DNA of 64,000 nucleotides from Nitrosopumilus sp. Nsub (GTDB lineage Archaea > Thermoproteota > Nitrososphaeria > Nitrososphaerales > Nitrosopumilaceae), in contig NZ_LQMW01000008.1 in the NCBI RefSeq assembly GCF_001541925.1, positions 1-64,000 of the forward strand, written 5' to 3'. Below, one piece after another: positions 22,778 through 32,265 of the stretch. Position numbers and translations under genes: made by a program. Below the pieces are notes generated by a model. That model did not search any database. It was not told where the DNA came from and saw nothing but the letters and a program-made list of their open reading frames with translations. Numbering within the stretch: position 1 is the first letter of the stretch; each line of letters opens with the position of its first letter.

Positions 22778-23724
22778 TGCCAGAAAGTTTTTTTATTTTA
22801 TCAAAAGATAATTTAGAAATTGCAATTGATGAAATAGTTACAATAGCAAAATTGTTTGATAGGTTTACTAAAATAAAAATTATTTCGAATTTAGTAATTA
22901 TTCAATCAAAAACTAATTGGAAAAAAATTTCTGAACGTGCAACATTTGTAAAAACATCTGGACAGATATTAAGAAAGATGTCAGGGCTTTTTTTAGATGA
23001 AGAAAATTTTCAGGTATTAAAAAATACACAAAGTTTTGTATGTAGAGTAATTAATCTATCAACAAATCAATTAGATATTTTAGAATTAGAAAAATCTATG
23101 GGAGATATGATTTCAAAATTCACACAAGCAAAAGTTGATTTAAAAAATCCAGAAATAACTGTATATTTAATTTTCACAAATACCAAAAGTTTTTTTGGTT
23201 TTTCAGAAAAAAATGATAATAAAATACGACCTAAAAAATTAAAAAAATATCCCCATGAATTAGATTGGAAATTAACAAGAGCTATGGTAAATTTAACAGG
23301 GCTAAAAAAAGGCCAAACTCTATGTGATCCATTTTGTGGTACAGGAACAACATTGCTAGAATCTGAATCTATGGGCATCAATGCTATAGGAATTGATTTT
23401 GATGAAAAAATGTGTAATATGACAAAAGAAAATCTGAAATTAAATAATTTTAAATCAAAAGTTCTGAAATCTGATTTTCAGGAATTAGTAAAAATTTCAA
23501 ATAATTTTGATGCAATTGTTACTGATTTACCATATGGAAAATCATCAAAAACATCAGAAAAACCTGAAGAAATTCTTAAAAGATTTATCTCAATTGTGCC
23601 TAAAAATAAAAAAATTGCAATAATGTTCAAAAAAGAATTAGATCCTAAAATGAAATTAAAAGGATTAAAAAAATATCAAATCTATAGGCATAAAAGTCTG
23701 ACAAGAACTATTTTGATTAAATGA
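22777..23724 (+). CDS. tRNA (guanine-N2) methyltransferase, Trm11/Trm-G10 type
   Basis: The 315-residue protein has an N-terminal THUMP-like region (to about 150) and a Rossmann methyltransferase domain. SAM motif I is [13 protein letters not shown] at about 182-194, followed by IGIDFDEKM. The catalytic motif IV is TDLPYGKSS, the DPPY-type signature of N2-guanine methyltransferases such as archaeal Trm-G10, which modifies G10 of tRNA. It overlaps both neighbours (TAATG with prs, ATGA with rnz), so translational coupling is likely. The exact tRNA position is inferred from the family. Confidence 0.85.
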   Translation: MPESFFILSKDNLEIAIDEIVTIAKLFDRFTKIKIISNLVIIQSKTNWKKISERATFVKTSGQILRKMSGLFLDEENFQVLKNTQSFVCRVINLSTNQLDILELEKSMGDMISKFTQAKVDLKNPEITVYLIFTNTKSFFGFSEKNDNKIRPKKLKKYPHELDWKLTRAMVNLTGLKKGQTLCDPFCGTGTTLLESESMGINAIGIDFDEKMCNMTKENLKLNNFKSKVLKSDFQELVKISNNFDAIVTDLPYGKSSKTSEKPEEILKRFISIVPKNKKIAIMFKKELDPKMKLKGLKKYQIYRHKSLTRTILIK

Positions 23725-24620
23725 AACTTGTTTTTTTAGGAACATCAGCTGCACAACCTACTGAAAAAAGAGGGTTATCTTGTATATGTCTAGAAAAAGA
23801 AGGTGAAATTCTAATGTTTGATGCAGGTGAAGCTGCACAAATTGCATATATGAAATCAGGTTTAGGATGGAATAAAAAAATGAAATTATTTGTTACGCAT
23901 TTACATGGAGATCATTGTGTCGGAATTTTAGGATTATTACAAACAATGTCAATGCAAAATAGAACGGAATCTTTAGAAATTTTTGGTCCTAAAGGAATTG
24001 ATGAATTTCTTGGAGCAAATATTAAAGTATTAAATTTTGGATTACCGTTTTCTATTTTAATTAATATTATTAATGAAGGAAAAATATACGAAAATAAAAA
24101 ATATTTAATTCATGCGACAAAAGCCAATCATTCCATAACAGCATTTTCATATTTGTTTGAAGAAAAAGATAAACCAGGTAGATTTAATGTTGAAAAAGCA
24201 AAAGAATTAGGCATACCTGAAGGTGAATTATGGAATAAATTACAAAATGGAGAAGAAATAACAAATAATAATGAAATAATGAAACCTGAACAAGTTTTAG
24301 GTGAAAAACGTCCAGGTAAAAAAATAGGAATATCAGGAGACACAATGCCTACAAAAAAATTAGAAGAATTTTTTCAAGGATGTGATTATTTAGTTTTTGA
24401 TTCTACATTTATTGATGAAGAGAAACAAAGGGCTTTAGATACATGTCATTCAACTGCAAAACAAGCTGCTGAGTTAGGTAAAAACGCAAAAGTAAAAAAT
24501 CTAATTTTAACACATTTTTCTGCAAGATATAGAGATGAAATTCAACACAAAAATGAGGCTGAAAAAATTCATGGTTCAGTAATTACAGCAAAAGATCTTT
24601 TAGAAGTAGAAATTAATTAG
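23721..24620 (+). CDS. rnz: Ribonuclease Z
   Basis: The 299-residue metallo-beta-lactamase protein begins [18 protein letters not shown] and has the zinc motif [10 protein letters not shown]. Downstream are the KANHS segment, GISGDT and LTHFSARY, all typical of RNase Z. The enzyme cuts the 3' trailer of tRNA precursors so that CCA can be added. The CCA-adding enzyme is encoded nearby at 26661. The start overlaps the methyltransferase stop by four bases (ATGA). Confidence 0.94.
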   Translation: MKLVFLGTSAAQPTEKRGLSCICLEKEGEILMFDAGEAAQIAYMKSGLGWNKKMKLFVTHLHGDHCVGILGLLQTMSMQNRTESLEIFGPKGIDEFLGANIKVLNFGLPFSILINIINEGKIYENKKYLIHATKANHSITAFSYLFEEKDKPGRFNVEKAKELGIPEGELWNKLQNGEEITNNNEIMKPEQVLGEKRPGKKIGISGDTMPTKKLEEFFQGCDYLVFDSTFIDEEKQRALDTCHSTAKQAAELGKNAKVKNLILTHFSARYRDEIQHKNEAEKIHGSVITAKDLLEVEIN

Positions 24621-25026
24621 TTTTAAATAAATTCTTAATGAAATTAAAAGGATCAAATTCAGATACTTCATTTACTAAATCTGTTGTAGATGAAGTAGAT
24701 GATTCTAAAATTTCATTTTTAATATTATCTCCAGTGTCTGTAATTCCTTCAGAGATTTTTTCATTAACATTTTCAACTAATTTATCTCCAGTGTCTGTAA
24801 TTCCTTCATACACACTATCACTAACACTTTGAATTGTTTTATCCAATGAAGAATCTAATCTATTTTCAGCAGAATCAGTTACTTTTGCATTTAATGAATT
24901 AATATCATCTTTTAAAGAATCAGCTAATAATGCAGAAGTATTAGGAAATAGTGAAGTAATTTCTGCAGAAAACATCATTCCTCCTAAAACCAAAACAGAT
25001 GCAATTATGCCTAATTTTATTAACAT
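24613..25026 (-). CDS. Small membrane-anchored protein with repeated EGITDTGD segments
   Basis: The 137-residue protein has one N-terminal hydrophobic helix ([15 protein letters not shown], about 5-22), then a polar Ser/Asp/Asn-rich domain predicted to be extended or coiled. The phrase (Y/S)EGITDTGD(K/N) occurs twice about 17 residues apart. No known family is recognised. Its 3' end overlaps the end of rnz by eight bases in convergent orientation. Topology suggests the polar part is outside the cell or facing the membrane. Confidence 0.6.
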   Translation of the reverse strand: MLIKLGIIASVLVLGGMMFSAEITSLFPNTSALLADSLKDDINSLNAKVTDSAENRLDSSLDKTIQSVSDSVYEGITDTGDKLVENVNEKISEGITDTGDNIKNEILESSTSSTTDLVNEVSEFDPFNFIKNLFKTN

Positions 25027-25110
25027 TTCATTATAATCTTAAAAAAATGATTTTAAATTCAAACTAAAAAAAATAATCAAAAATAGGTTGATTTTCTTAA
25101 CAAATTTTAT

Positions 25111-25506
25111 TTAATCAAATACTATCCAATCAATAATTCTATCAATATTTGAAGATGTCAGCGTAACTTTGATTGGTCCTAAAGGTGATTCATCAAATTC
25201 TTCACAAATTGCAATTTGTTCAACAAATGCAGCTTGTTTATTTAGATAAAACCACGTAGAATCATTTTTTAAATTATCATCTAAAGAACGTAAAAAATTT
25301 TTTTGTAATTTATTATTATGTATTAATTGATAAATTTTTTCAAAAGATCTTAATTCTTTAGAAGTTGCACTTATTGAAAAATTATTATTAGTTATTACTG
25401 AGTATGGAAAAATATTTGAAATTGTTTGTTCGAGTTTTTCTATAGATTCAGATGGATTTATTGTGCAAAACATTTCTATTTTGCAACTAAGATTAGGAAA
25501 ATTCAT
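25111..25506 (-). CDS. UPF0201 RNA-binding-like protein
   Basis: The 131-residue protein matches the archaeal UPF0201 (COG1325) pattern. It has an N-terminal strand set (CTINPSESIEKLEQTISNIFP), a central helical part, the family block FYLNKQAAFVEQIAI and a C-terminal SPLGPIKVTL...IDWI. Family members have been suggested to bind RNA or to work with the exosome, but the role is unproven. It overlaps the end of the UPF0200 gene by four bases (ATGA), and the two genes are commonly neighbours in archaea. Confidence 0.82.
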   Translation of the reverse strand: MNFPNLSCKIEMFCTINPSESIEKLEQTISNIFPYSVITNNNFSISATSKELRSFEKIYQLIHNNKLQKNFLRSLDDNLKNDSTWFYLNKQAAFVEQIAICEEFDESPLGPIKVTLTSSNIDRIIDWIVFD

Positions 25507-26054
25507 TCAACCCATCTTTGAATAATATCATATGATTTTTTTATTAATTCTTCTTTTGTTAAACCAATATTCGATATTGCAAAATCAGATAGTGCAATAG
25601 AATTACTAACACCGACACCTAATTCACGATTATCTCTTTCATTGAAATGTTCTTTAGTTTGTGGATCATCAGAACGTCCTCTTTTTTGTAAGAAACTAAA
25701 TCGGGTATCAGTTGAAGCATGAATAGCTAATAATTTTACAGTCCCTAATTTTGTTAGTACTTCTATTTCATCATTGGATCTTACTCCATCTATTAACAAA
25801 ACATTTGCAATTGAAGATTCTATTTTTGGTTTAACAAGTTCAGCTATTGCGCCAGCTCCATTCTTTTTTCTTAGTTCTAACATTAGTTTTCCAAGATTTT
25901 CTCTAGTCGGATCTAAATTTCTTTTTTTTGCTTCTTCTCTTACAGCATTTCCTAAATTAATTATCTCATAACCTTTAGGTTTCAAACCTTCAGCAATTGT
26001 GGATTTTCCTGCACCAGGCATGCCTGTTAAACATACAAGTAATTTTGTCAACAC
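25503..26054 (-). CDS. UPF0200 nucleotide kinase-like P-loop protein
   Basis: The 183-residue P-loop protein has Walker A GMPGAGKST near residue 11 and a Walker B-like LLIDGVRS near 90. An Arg-rich lid follows (FLQKRGRSDDPQT), as in adenylate or dephospho-CoA kinases. This is the archaeal UPF0200 family. A nucleoside or CoA-precursor kinase role is plausible but not shown. The best start is GTG at 26054, since no in-frame ATG precedes the Walker motif. It is the upstream gene of a two-gene operon with UPF0201. Confidence 0.82.
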   Translation of the reverse strand: MLTKLLVCLTGMPGAGKSTIAEGLKPKGYEIINLGNAVREEAKKRNLDPTRENLGKLMLELRKKNGAGAIAELVKPKIESSIANVLLIDGVRSNDEIEVLTKLGTVKLLAIHASTDTRFSFLQKRGRSDDPQTKEHFNERDNRELGVGVSNSIALSDFAISNIGLTKEELIKKSYDIIQRWVE

Positions 26055-26123
26055 ATATCAAAAAAAATACTCGTCTATGAAGTTAACGGAAATTATTATA
26101 AACATTATTGAAAAAATCCTATA

Positions 26124-26657
26124 ATGCGTGTTTTTGTATCTGTAGATATATCAAATAACGAAATAATTAATTCAGTTAAGAATTTTCAAAGTTTAATTGA
26201 AGTTGATGCAAAAGCAATAGAATCAAAAAATCTTCATTTTACGCTACAATTTTTAGGTGAAATTTCAGAAAAAAAAATAGAATTAATCATTCAAGAATTA
26301 AAAAAAATAGAATTTTTAAAATTTGAAATCTATTTAAAGGGAATTGGGGTTTTTCCAAATATTAAATCTCCAAAAATTATTTGGATAGGAACTGATCAAA
26401 ATAGTTCAAAAAAAATGATTAATTTATTCAAAAAAATACAAAATTCTTTAAAACCATTAGGATTCACATCAGATAAATCATTTAAACCTCATATCACAGT
26501 ATTTAGAATTAAAAAGAAGATTGGAGATATTACAGAAGAGATGAAAACTCATGAAAATATTAATTTTGGAAAACAAGAAGTTTCTAGTTTTAAATTAAAA
26601 AAAAGTGAATTAACTGCAAATGGTCCAATTTATTCTGATTTAATGGAGTTTAACTAA
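26124..26657 (+). CDS. thpR: RNA 2',3'-cyclic phosphodiesterase
   Basis: The 177-residue protein carries the two HxTx motifs of the 2H phosphoesterase family, HFTLQFLGE near residue 39 and HITVFRIK near 124, at the usual spacing. The start MRVFVSVDIS is also typical. Such enzymes (LigT/ThpR) open 2',3'-cyclic phosphates to 2'-phosphates at RNA ends. It is three bases upstream of the CCA-adding enzyme gene, suggesting one tRNA-end processing operon. Confidence 0.9.
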   Translation: MRVFVSVDISNNEIINSVKNFQSLIEVDAKAIESKNLHFTLQFLGEISEKKIELIIQELKKIEFLKFEIYLKGIGVFPNIKSPKIIWIGTDQNSSKKMINLFKKIQNSLKPLGFTSDKSFKPHITVFRIKKKIGDITEEMKTHENINFGKQEVSSFKLKKSELTANGPIYSDLMEFN

Positions 26658-26660
26658 AGT

Positions 26661-27992
26661 ATGAAACAAATTATTTCTAAAATTTCTAAGGAGTCAAGTC
26701 CATCAAATATTATTCAAAAATCAAAACAAGAAATTGCAAATATAATTTATGAATTAGTTGAAAAAGAAATTCAAAAATATTCAGAAGTAACAAAAATAGA
26801 ATTTGGTGGTTCTTATGCTAAAGGAACCTGGTTATCAAAAAATGCAGATATTGACATTTTTATCAAATTTAAAAAAAATATTTCTGAAGAAAAATTAGAA
26901 AGTATTTCAAAGAAAATAGGATTTGCATCATTGAAAAAATATTCTCCATATGTAAGATATTCTCAACACCCTTATGTTGAGGCTAGAATTAAAGATACAA
27001 AAATCAACATAGTACCATGTTATGATGTAAAAATGGGTGAATGGAAAAGTGCAGCAGATAGATCACCTTACCATACTGAATATATGAAAAAATCATTAAC
27101 GCCAAAAATGAGAAATGAAGTTAGAATTCTGAAAACATTTTTACAATCAAATGGAATTTATGGTGCAGAAATAGCAAAACAAGGTTTCAGCGGATATATT
27201 TCAGAAGTTTTAATTTTGGAATATGGAAGTTTTGAAAAATTAATTAAATCAATATCAAAAATTAAAGAAAATTATGTAATAGGTAAAACATCAAATCAAT
27301 TTGATACTGCAATTGTTATTATTGATCCAATTGATTATAACAGGAATTTAGCAGCCGCAATTTCAAATAAAAATATTGTAAAATTCATTCTAATTTGTAG
27401 ATCATTTAAAGAAAAACCAAGTAATGAATTTTTTAAAATTAAAAAATTAAAAAAATCAAATAAATTTTGGAAAAATTTGTTAATTATAAAATTTGAATTT
27501 AAGGCAAGAAGTCCAGATATAATTTGGGGACAAATTAAAAGAGCTACAACATCACTAGCAAAGCAATTAGAATTAGAAGGATTTACTGTATTAAGAAGTA
27601 AATCCTATACTGATGAACAAAAAGAAGCATATCTTATGTTCTTTTTAGAATCTACTCAAATTAATCAAATATATCAAAAAAAAGGACCAAAAATTTTTAG
27701 AGAAGATAGCACAAAAAGTTTTGTCTCAAAAAATCTGAAAAATGCGGAATTAATCTGGATTGGTAATGAACTAAAAATAATTGCGTTAGAAAAGAGAAAA
27801 CATACTGAAGCTATTTCATTTATGAATGAATTTTTGAAAAAGAATCTCAATTCAGGCATACCAAAAGGTCTTCAAAGGGATTTCAAACAAGGATTCAAAA
27901 TTTTTGTTGGAAACAAGAATCTAAGGAAATCAATTAAAGAGGAAGCTAGTGAATTAATTTCAGTAGATGACACACTCATTCATTTCAATTAA
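26661..27992 (+). CDS. cca: CCA-adding enzyme (archaeal class I tRNA nucleotidyltransferase)
   Basis: The 443-residue protein begins with the class I nucleotidyltransferase head: FGGSYAKGTWLSKNADIDIF gives the GS and DxD motifs, and the third carboxylate follows in KINIVPCYDV. A central Tyr/Lys-rich domain and an archaeal tail domain complete the normal length. It restores the 3' CCA on tRNAs, which the tRNA-Pro gene at 28730 does not encode. Its 3' end overlaps the following kinase frame by 26 bases. Confidence 0.93.
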   Translation: MKQIISKISKESSPSNIIQKSKQEIANIIYELVEKEIQKYSEVTKIEFGGSYAKGTWLSKNADIDIFIKFKKNISEEKLESISKKIGFASLKKYSPYVRYSQHPYVEARIKDTKINIVPCYDVKMGEWKSAADRSPYHTEYMKKSLTPKMRNEVRILKTFLQSNGIYGAEIAKQGFSGYISEVLILEYGSFEKLIKSISKIKENYVIGKTSNQFDTAIVIIDPIDYNRNLAAAISNKNIVKFILICRSFKEKPSNEFFKIKKLKKSNKFWKNLLIIKFEFKARSPDIIWGQIKRATTSLAKQLELEGFTVLRSKSYTDEQKEAYLMFFLESTQINQIYQKKGPKIFREDSTKSFVSKNLKNAELIWIGNELKIIALEKRKHTEAISFMNEFLKKNLNSGIPKGLQRDFKQGFKIFVGNKNLRKSIKEEASELISVDDTLIHFN

Positions 27993-28728
27993 AAAATTTT
28001 CAGAAGAACCTTATTCAAAAATTCTAGGATACCCTAATGCTACTAATCATCAAATAAAGGCAAGAATAAAAGAATTGGAAAAATTAAAAGTTAAATCAAT
28101 TTGTTTAACAGGTCCGACTTTAATTGGAAATTTAGAAATTTTAGGAAAAGGTTACGTTGGTGTTGTTGTACTTGTAAAAAGAGGAAACAAAGAAGTTGCA
28201 TTAAAAATTAGGAGAACAGATTCTCAAAGAGAAAATATGAAAAAAGAATCAGTTCTTTTAAAATTAGTCAATTCAGTAAATGTAGGACCTAAAATAATTG
28301 ATGTTAGTAAAAATTTTTTAGTTATGGAATACATTGAAGGAGAAAAATTTAGTGATTGGATTGAAATGTTAAATGGAAAAGGAAGTGCAAAAAAATTGAA
28401 AACTACAATAAAGAATATTTTAGAAGATTGTTATAGATTAGATCAAATTGGATTTGATCATGGTGAATTAAGTAATATTTCAAAACATGTCATTGTTGGG
28501 AATAATAAAACAACTTTAATTGATTTTGAAAGTGGAAGTAAAGAAAGAAGACCTTCTAATGTAACATCAATTACTCAAGCATTTTTTATTGGTTCAGGTA
28601 TTGCAAAGCAAGCTCAAAAAATTTACAAAAATTCTTCGAAAGAAAAAATTATTCTAGCATTAAAAAACTACAAACAAGATAAAACACGAGAAAATTTTGA
28701 AAAATTACTCAAAGTTTTGAAATTATAA
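27967..28728 (+). CDS. Archaeal COG2112-type protein kinase-like protein
   Basis: The 253-residue protein has a glycine loop (LGKGYVGVVVLV), the VAIK-like lysine (EVALKIRR) and hinge VMEYIEGE. The catalytic loop reads DHGELS in place of HRD, and the metal motif reads DFES in place of DFG. This is the pattern of archaeal COG2112 and lipopolysaccharide-kinase-like proteins, so phosphotransfer is plausible but substrate is unknown. The start overlaps cca by 26 bases, and placement beside RNA-end enzymes hints at control of tRNA maturation. A downstream start is possible, but the N-terminal region looks conserved-like. Confidence 0.75.
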   Translation: MTHSFISIKKFSEEPYSKILGYPNATNHQIKARIKELEKLKVKSICLTGPTLIGNLEILGKGYVGVVVLVKRGNKEVALKIRRTDSQRENMKKESVLLKLVNSVNVGPKIIDVSKNFLVMEYIEGEKFSDWIEMLNGKGSAKKLKTTIKNILEDCYRLDQIGFDHGELSNISKHVIVGNNKTTLIDFESGSKERRPSNVTSITQAFFIGSGIAKQAQKIYKNSSKEKIILALKNYKQDKTRENFEKLLKVLKL

Positions 28729-28729
28729 T

Positions 28730-28802
28730 GGGATCGGCAGGATTTGAACCTGCAACCACTAGCCCCCCAGGCTAGTATCATACCAAGTTAGACTACGATC
28801 CC
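28730..28802 (-). tRNA. tRNA-Pro, anticodon GGG
   Basis: The minus strand folds into a cloverleaf. The seven-pair acceptor is GGGATCG/CGATCCC and the D arm contains TTGGTA. The anticodon stem CTAGC/GCTAG encloses the loop CTGGGGG, giving anticodon GGG. The T arm is GCAGG/CCTGC with loop TTCAAAT. Length is 73 bases, with no intron and no encoded CCA. It lies two bases after the kinase stop in convergent orientation. Confidence 0.95.
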
Positions 28803-28858
28803 TTAGTTCACAGGCACAAAATGAAATTATTAAATCGTCCTATCTAGAATTTACAATA

Positions 28859-29074
28859 GTGAAAATTTGTAATATTTGTCATAAAATTTCTGCTACAGGA
28901 AAGGATCATACAGATTGTATTCAAAAAAGAAGTATAGAGGTTGAGGATGAAAATTTCAAAAATAGTATAGCTGAAAAATTAAACTTGTCCAAAGATAATC
29001 AAGATTTAGGTATTGAGGTTAAAGCAATTCTTGAGCATTTATCTAGAGAAAAAGAACATAATGAAAACTCATAA
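28859..29074 (+). CDS. Small zinc-binding-like protein
   Basis: The 71-residue protein starts at GTG 28859 and begins MKICNICHKISATGKDHTDC. The C-x2-C and H-x3-C spacing may hold a zinc ion. The rest is acidic and helical. No family is recognised. It reads away from the tRNA-Pro gene and overlaps the end of the flavoprotein gene by six bases. Confidence 0.55.
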   Translation: MKICNICHKISATGKDHTDCIQKRSIEVEDENFKNSIAEKLNLSKDNQDLGIEVKAILEHLSREKEHNENS

Positions 29075-30217
29075 CCATTTTGACAATCTCTCTTTTTCAA
29101 AGTTTATTTTTTTAGAAAGATTTTCTGATGTTGATTCTGTTAATTTAGTTGACGGTTTTTGATTTGTAAACATATCAACTTCAATTATTGATGCAGTATC
29201 TCTGCCAGATTCTAAAAAGCATCCGCCCTTTCCATCAAACAAAAGTGATTTTTCATTTAATTCAATTTTGGATATAATGTTTTTTGCAACTGTAATTCCT
29301 TCCCCCTCTGCAAAAATTCCAGCTTTAGGAACTGCTATTGAATCACTAACAGCTAAACTTGTAACATCACCTATAGCAAAAATATTTTCAAATGGTGTTT
29401 TACAATCTCTGTCAATTGGAATGAATCCAGGTTCTTTTGCTAAATTAGCATAATAGATTACTTTTGGTGCAATATGTGGTGGAATTGCTAATAAAATATC
29501 AAAATCGTATTCATTATTTTCAAAAATTAATTTTTTTGGTTTTACTTGTTTTATTTTTTCTGAATTATGAAAAGTTATTTTTTCTGAATTAATTAAATCA
29601 AGAATTTGTTTACTAACTTCTGGTCCTGCTGCAGGTAGTGTAATTGGTGCAGGACTAAAAAAATCAATTTGGACAGAATCCCGTATTCCTCGTTTTCTAA
29701 GCATAGAATCAACTAGTAAACTAGCCTCAAAAGGTGCAGGTGGACATTTGTAAGGCATTCCCATTATAACAATAGCAATTTTTCCTGATTGTATTTGATT
29801 TAATTTTTGATTAATTTGATTTAATTGGTCATGATCATACAAATTAAATCCATTATCTGTTAAACCAGGAATTTTTTCTGGTGCTAATACAGCCCCCATT
29901 GATATTATTAGAAAATCAAACGAAATGTTTTCAGATTTTGTTTTTACAAAATTATTTTTTGTATTAATTTCAATAATTTCATCTTTAATAAAATTAATTT
30001 GTTTTTTTGGTAATTCATTTAATGAACCAATTGAATTTTCAAAAGTTCTGCTTCCATTCATGATCCATAATTTTGCAAATCCGACCATGAACCAATCTTT
30101 TTTATCTATAATTGTAATATTGACTTTAGAGGAATCTAATGAATTTCTTATTTCATTAGCTGCAGAAAGACCTCCAAATCCTCCACCTAAAATTACTACA
30201 TGGGGAATTTTAGACAA
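29069..30217 (-). CDS. FAD-dependent NAD(P)/quinone oxidoreductase, sulfide:quinone reductase-like
   Basis: The 382-residue protein starts with a dinucleotide fold (VVILGGGFGGLSAA) and has the second FAD motif FAIGDVTSL. The segment GMPYKCPPAPFEA has the conserved cysteine position seen in sulfide:quinone reductase-like flavoproteins. The second catalytic cysteine could be that of GKGGCFLESG near the C-terminus. The enzyme may feed electrons into the quinone pool at the membrane. The donor is not known; sulfide is only one option. Start appears to be TTG 30217, two bases after the upstream dehydrogenase stop, so the two genes likely form an operon. Confidence 0.78.
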   Translation of the reverse strand: MSKIPHVVILGGGFGGLSAANEIRNSLDSSKVNITIIDKKDWFMVGFAKLWIMNGSRTFENSIGSLNELPKKQINFIKDEIIEINTKNNFVKTKSENISFDFLIISMGAVLAPEKIPGLTDNGFNLYDHDQLNQINQKLNQIQSGKIAIVIMGMPYKCPPAPFEASLLVDSMLRKRGIRDSVQIDFFSPAPITLPAAGPEVSKQILDLINSEKITFHNSEKIKQVKPKKLIFENNEYDFDILLAIPPHIAPKVIYYANLAKEPGFIPIDRDCKTPFENIFAIGDVTSLAVSDSIAVPKAGIFAEGEGITVAKNIISKIELNEKSLLFDGKGGCFLESGRDTASIIEVDMFTNQKPSTKLTESTSENLSKKINFEKERLSKWL

Positions 30218-30219
30218 AA

Positions 30220-30960
30220 TTATTTTTCTTGTGTTGTAGGTCTAATCAAAACTTCATTGACATTTACATGTGATGGAGAATCTACAGCGTACAAAATTGC
30301 ATTTGCAATATCTTGTGCTTGGAGAGTTTCCATTTTTTTTCCATTTTCTACAAATTGTTGAAGAGATTCGTCTGTAATTGTGTCAGTTAATTCAGTTGCA
30401 ACTATTCCAGGTTCAATACTAGTTACTCGAATATTAGATCTAACACTGAATTCTTGTCTTAATCCTTCAGTAAATGCAGCAACAGCAAATTTTGTTGCAC
30501 AATAAACACTACCAGCTGGAAATACAACTCTTCCAGCTACAGATGAAAGGTTAACTATATGTCCGGATTTTTTTTCTTTCATATGTGAAATTACTGAGCC
30601 TGTGCAATATAACACGCCCTTGATATTGACATCAACCATTCTATCCCATTCATCAACTTTGAGATTTTTGAAAAAACTTAATGGCATTAAACCAGCATTA
30701 TTTACTAAAATATCAATTGAACCCCATTTGTCTAAAACTGCTTTAGCAAAATTATCACATTCTTCATGTTTTGTTACATCTAATTTTTGAAAGTGAACTT
30801 CTCCACCTGCTGCAATAATTTTTTTAGATAATTCTTCCAATCTATCAACTCTTCTAGCACCAATTGCAACTTTAACACCAGCCTTTGCAAGTGTAATAGC
30901 AGTAGCTTCACCAATTCCACTACTTGCTCCAGTAATTATTGCAACCTTACCATCAATCAT
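30220..30960 (-). CDS. Short-chain dehydrogenase/reductase
   Basis: The 246-residue protein has the classical SDR motifs in order: TGASSGIGEA for cofactor binding, NNAG, the catalytic Ser in LSSVAG and the YxxxK site in YCATK. ARRVDRL after the second strand suggests NADP preference. The closest general group is the YdfG / serine 3-dehydrogenase type, but the substrate cannot be read from sequence. It is followed immediately by the flavoprotein gene. Confidence 0.85.
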   Translation of the reverse strand: MIDGKVAIITGASSGIGEATAITLAKAGVKVAIGARRVDRLEELSKKIIAAGGEVHFQKLDVTKHEECDNFAKAVLDKWGSIDILVNNAGLMPLSFFKNLKVDEWDRMVDVNIKGVLYCTGSVISHMKEKKSGHIVNLSSVAGRVVFPAGSVYCATKFAVAAFTEGLRQEFSVRSNIRVTSIEPGIVATELTDTITDESLQQFVENGKKMETLQAQDIANAILYAVDSPSHVNVNEVLIRPTTQEK

Positions 30961-31084
30961 TTGTAATCAATAGATTTTTTTTTATCAATACTAAAAATGT
31001 TTAGTAAATTTTATTGTTAATCTTTTAAAACAAATTTAAGAAATTTTTAATAAGTTTTTTAAAAGAAAAAATTCATAGTAAATT

Positions 31085-31303
31085 GTGATATCTGAGAATT
31101 GTGCATATTGTGGGGATATGACAGATATGCCATTTCATTGTAGTTATTGTAAAGATCCATTTTGTTCTGAACATAGACTACCAGAAGAACATCGTTGTGT
31201 CAAATTACGACAAATAAGAGCAGAGAGATTTGGACAAAGAAAAGTAATTCGAGATGGAAATAAAGGAAAAGGAAATATTTTCAAAAGGTTTTTTGGAAAA
31301 TAA
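31085..31303 (+). CDS. AN1-type zinc finger protein
   Basis: The 72-residue protein carries one AN1 finger: CAYCGDMTDMPFHC, then CKDPFCSEHRLPEEHRC. All cysteines and histidines of the family are present. A basic C-terminal tail follows. AN1 fingers in eukaryotes occur in ubiquitin-linked stress proteins; the archaeal role is unknown. The start is GTG at 31085. It stands alone between divergent and convergent neighbours. Confidence 0.85.
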   Translation: MISENCAYCGDMTDMPFHCSYCKDPFCSEHRLPEEHRCVKLRQIRAERFGQRKVIRDGNKGKGNIFKRFFGK

Positions 31304-31308
31304 TTAAA

Positions 31309-31593
31309 TCAATAAGGGCTTTTTTCAGGAGAAATTTTTGCTCGTCTGCCTTGATAAACTAAAGCTATAGCTAGAGCAAACATAACCATTGCAGTTAACG
31401 GAAAATTTTGTGGTGCAGGTAAAATAAACCAGTAATAAATACCAAAACTAACAGATACAATTGCTTGAGTCCAAAGTTTAATCCATTTGGGAAGTTTGAT
31501 TAACCTACTGATTATTTCAACAATAAAAATTCCAATTACAGGATAAATTGTATAAAATAGAAAATCAATTACGTCTACACCAGTATGTGACAT
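31309..31593 (-). CDS. Small membrane protein, three helices
   Basis: The 94-residue protein has hydrophobic segments at about 8-28 (FLFYTIYPVIGIFIVEII), 43-60 and 65-82 and a short basic tail. No family is recognised. It is convergent with the AN1 gene, five bases away, and lies 31 bases after the GINS gene on the same strand, so it may be co-transcribed with GINS. Confidence 0.6.
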   Translation of the reverse strand: MSHTGVDVIDFLFYTIYPVIGIFIVEIISRLIKLPKWIKLWTQAIVSVSFGIYYWFILPAPQNFPLTAMVMFALAIALVYQGRRAKISPEKSPY

Positions 31594-31624
31594 ATCTAAT
31601 GTAAATAATAGGTATAATTTTTAC

Positions 31625-32182
31625 CTAATCTTCCCATCTGACTTTAGTTGCAATATTTTTAGCAATTAAAGCCTGAGCATTTTCATATGGTATTGTGGCA
31701 ATATCTTCAACTTTGAATGGTCCATATTTTTCAAGATCTGCACCTACAATTTCATCTACATTTTCAAGAAATCTAACAACAATTTTTTTTATTTTATGAT
31801 TTTCAGCTAGAGATTCAAGAAATTTTGATTTCCCATTAATTGTTGCAGAAAGAATCATTTCTGTTCTTTCATTTTGTTCATCTTGGGAATCTATAATGAA
31901 TTTTTCTTCATCTAAAAGATAACCAATATCATAATCATTAGAATTAGAAATTTTTTCTAATCTAATATGTAATAGTAATGACGTTAATTCTGTGGCCATT
32001 TCTATCATTGTTTCTTTAATTTTGTTTTCTACACCTTCAAATTCTTGTTTTCTTAAGTTTCCAATAAAATCAGATAAGTTTTGATAGAAATTGGGTTTTA
32101 TTTCTAATAAAGAATCATTTTCAGTTTCTCGTAAAACGGTATTATGTAATGAATTGATATCTATAGGATTTGATTCAGACAT
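31625..32182 (-). CDS. Archaeal GINS subunit (Gins51/15 type)
   Basis: The 185-residue protein has a helical A domain and, at its end, the small beta-rich B domain with the GINS signature YGPFKVEDIATIPYENAQAL. The A-then-B order marks it as Sld5/Psf1-like. In archaea GINS binds MCM and the Cdc45/RecJ-like nuclease in the replicative helicase. It is on the same chromosome arm as the PolD genes and the proposed origin, about 11 kb away. Confidence 0.85.
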   Translation of the reverse strand: MSESNPIDINSLHNTVLRETENDSLLEIKPNFYQNLSDFIGNLRKQEFEGVENKIKETMIEMATELTSLLLHIRLEKISNSNDYDIGYLLDEEKFIIDSQDEQNERTEMILSATINGKSKFLESLAENHKIKKIVVRFLENVDEIVGADLEKYGPFKVEDIATIPYENAQALIAKNIATKVRWED

Positions 32183-32240
32183 TTCTACCTAATCCTTAAA
32201 TGCTGGTTGTATTTGTGTTTGATTGAAGTATCAAATTGCC

Positions 32241-32248
32241 ATATAAAG
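32241..32248 (+). promoter_or_regulatory. TATA box placing the glnA start at ATG 32266
   Basis: ATATAAAG lies about 22-25 bases before ATG 32266, the spacing of archaeal TATA box to transcription start. Transcription would then begin at or next to that ATG, giving a leaderless mRNA. This excludes the longer TTG start at 32236, which is upstream of the box. Confidence 0.6.
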
Positions 32249-32265
32249 TCAGTCACGGAAAAGCT

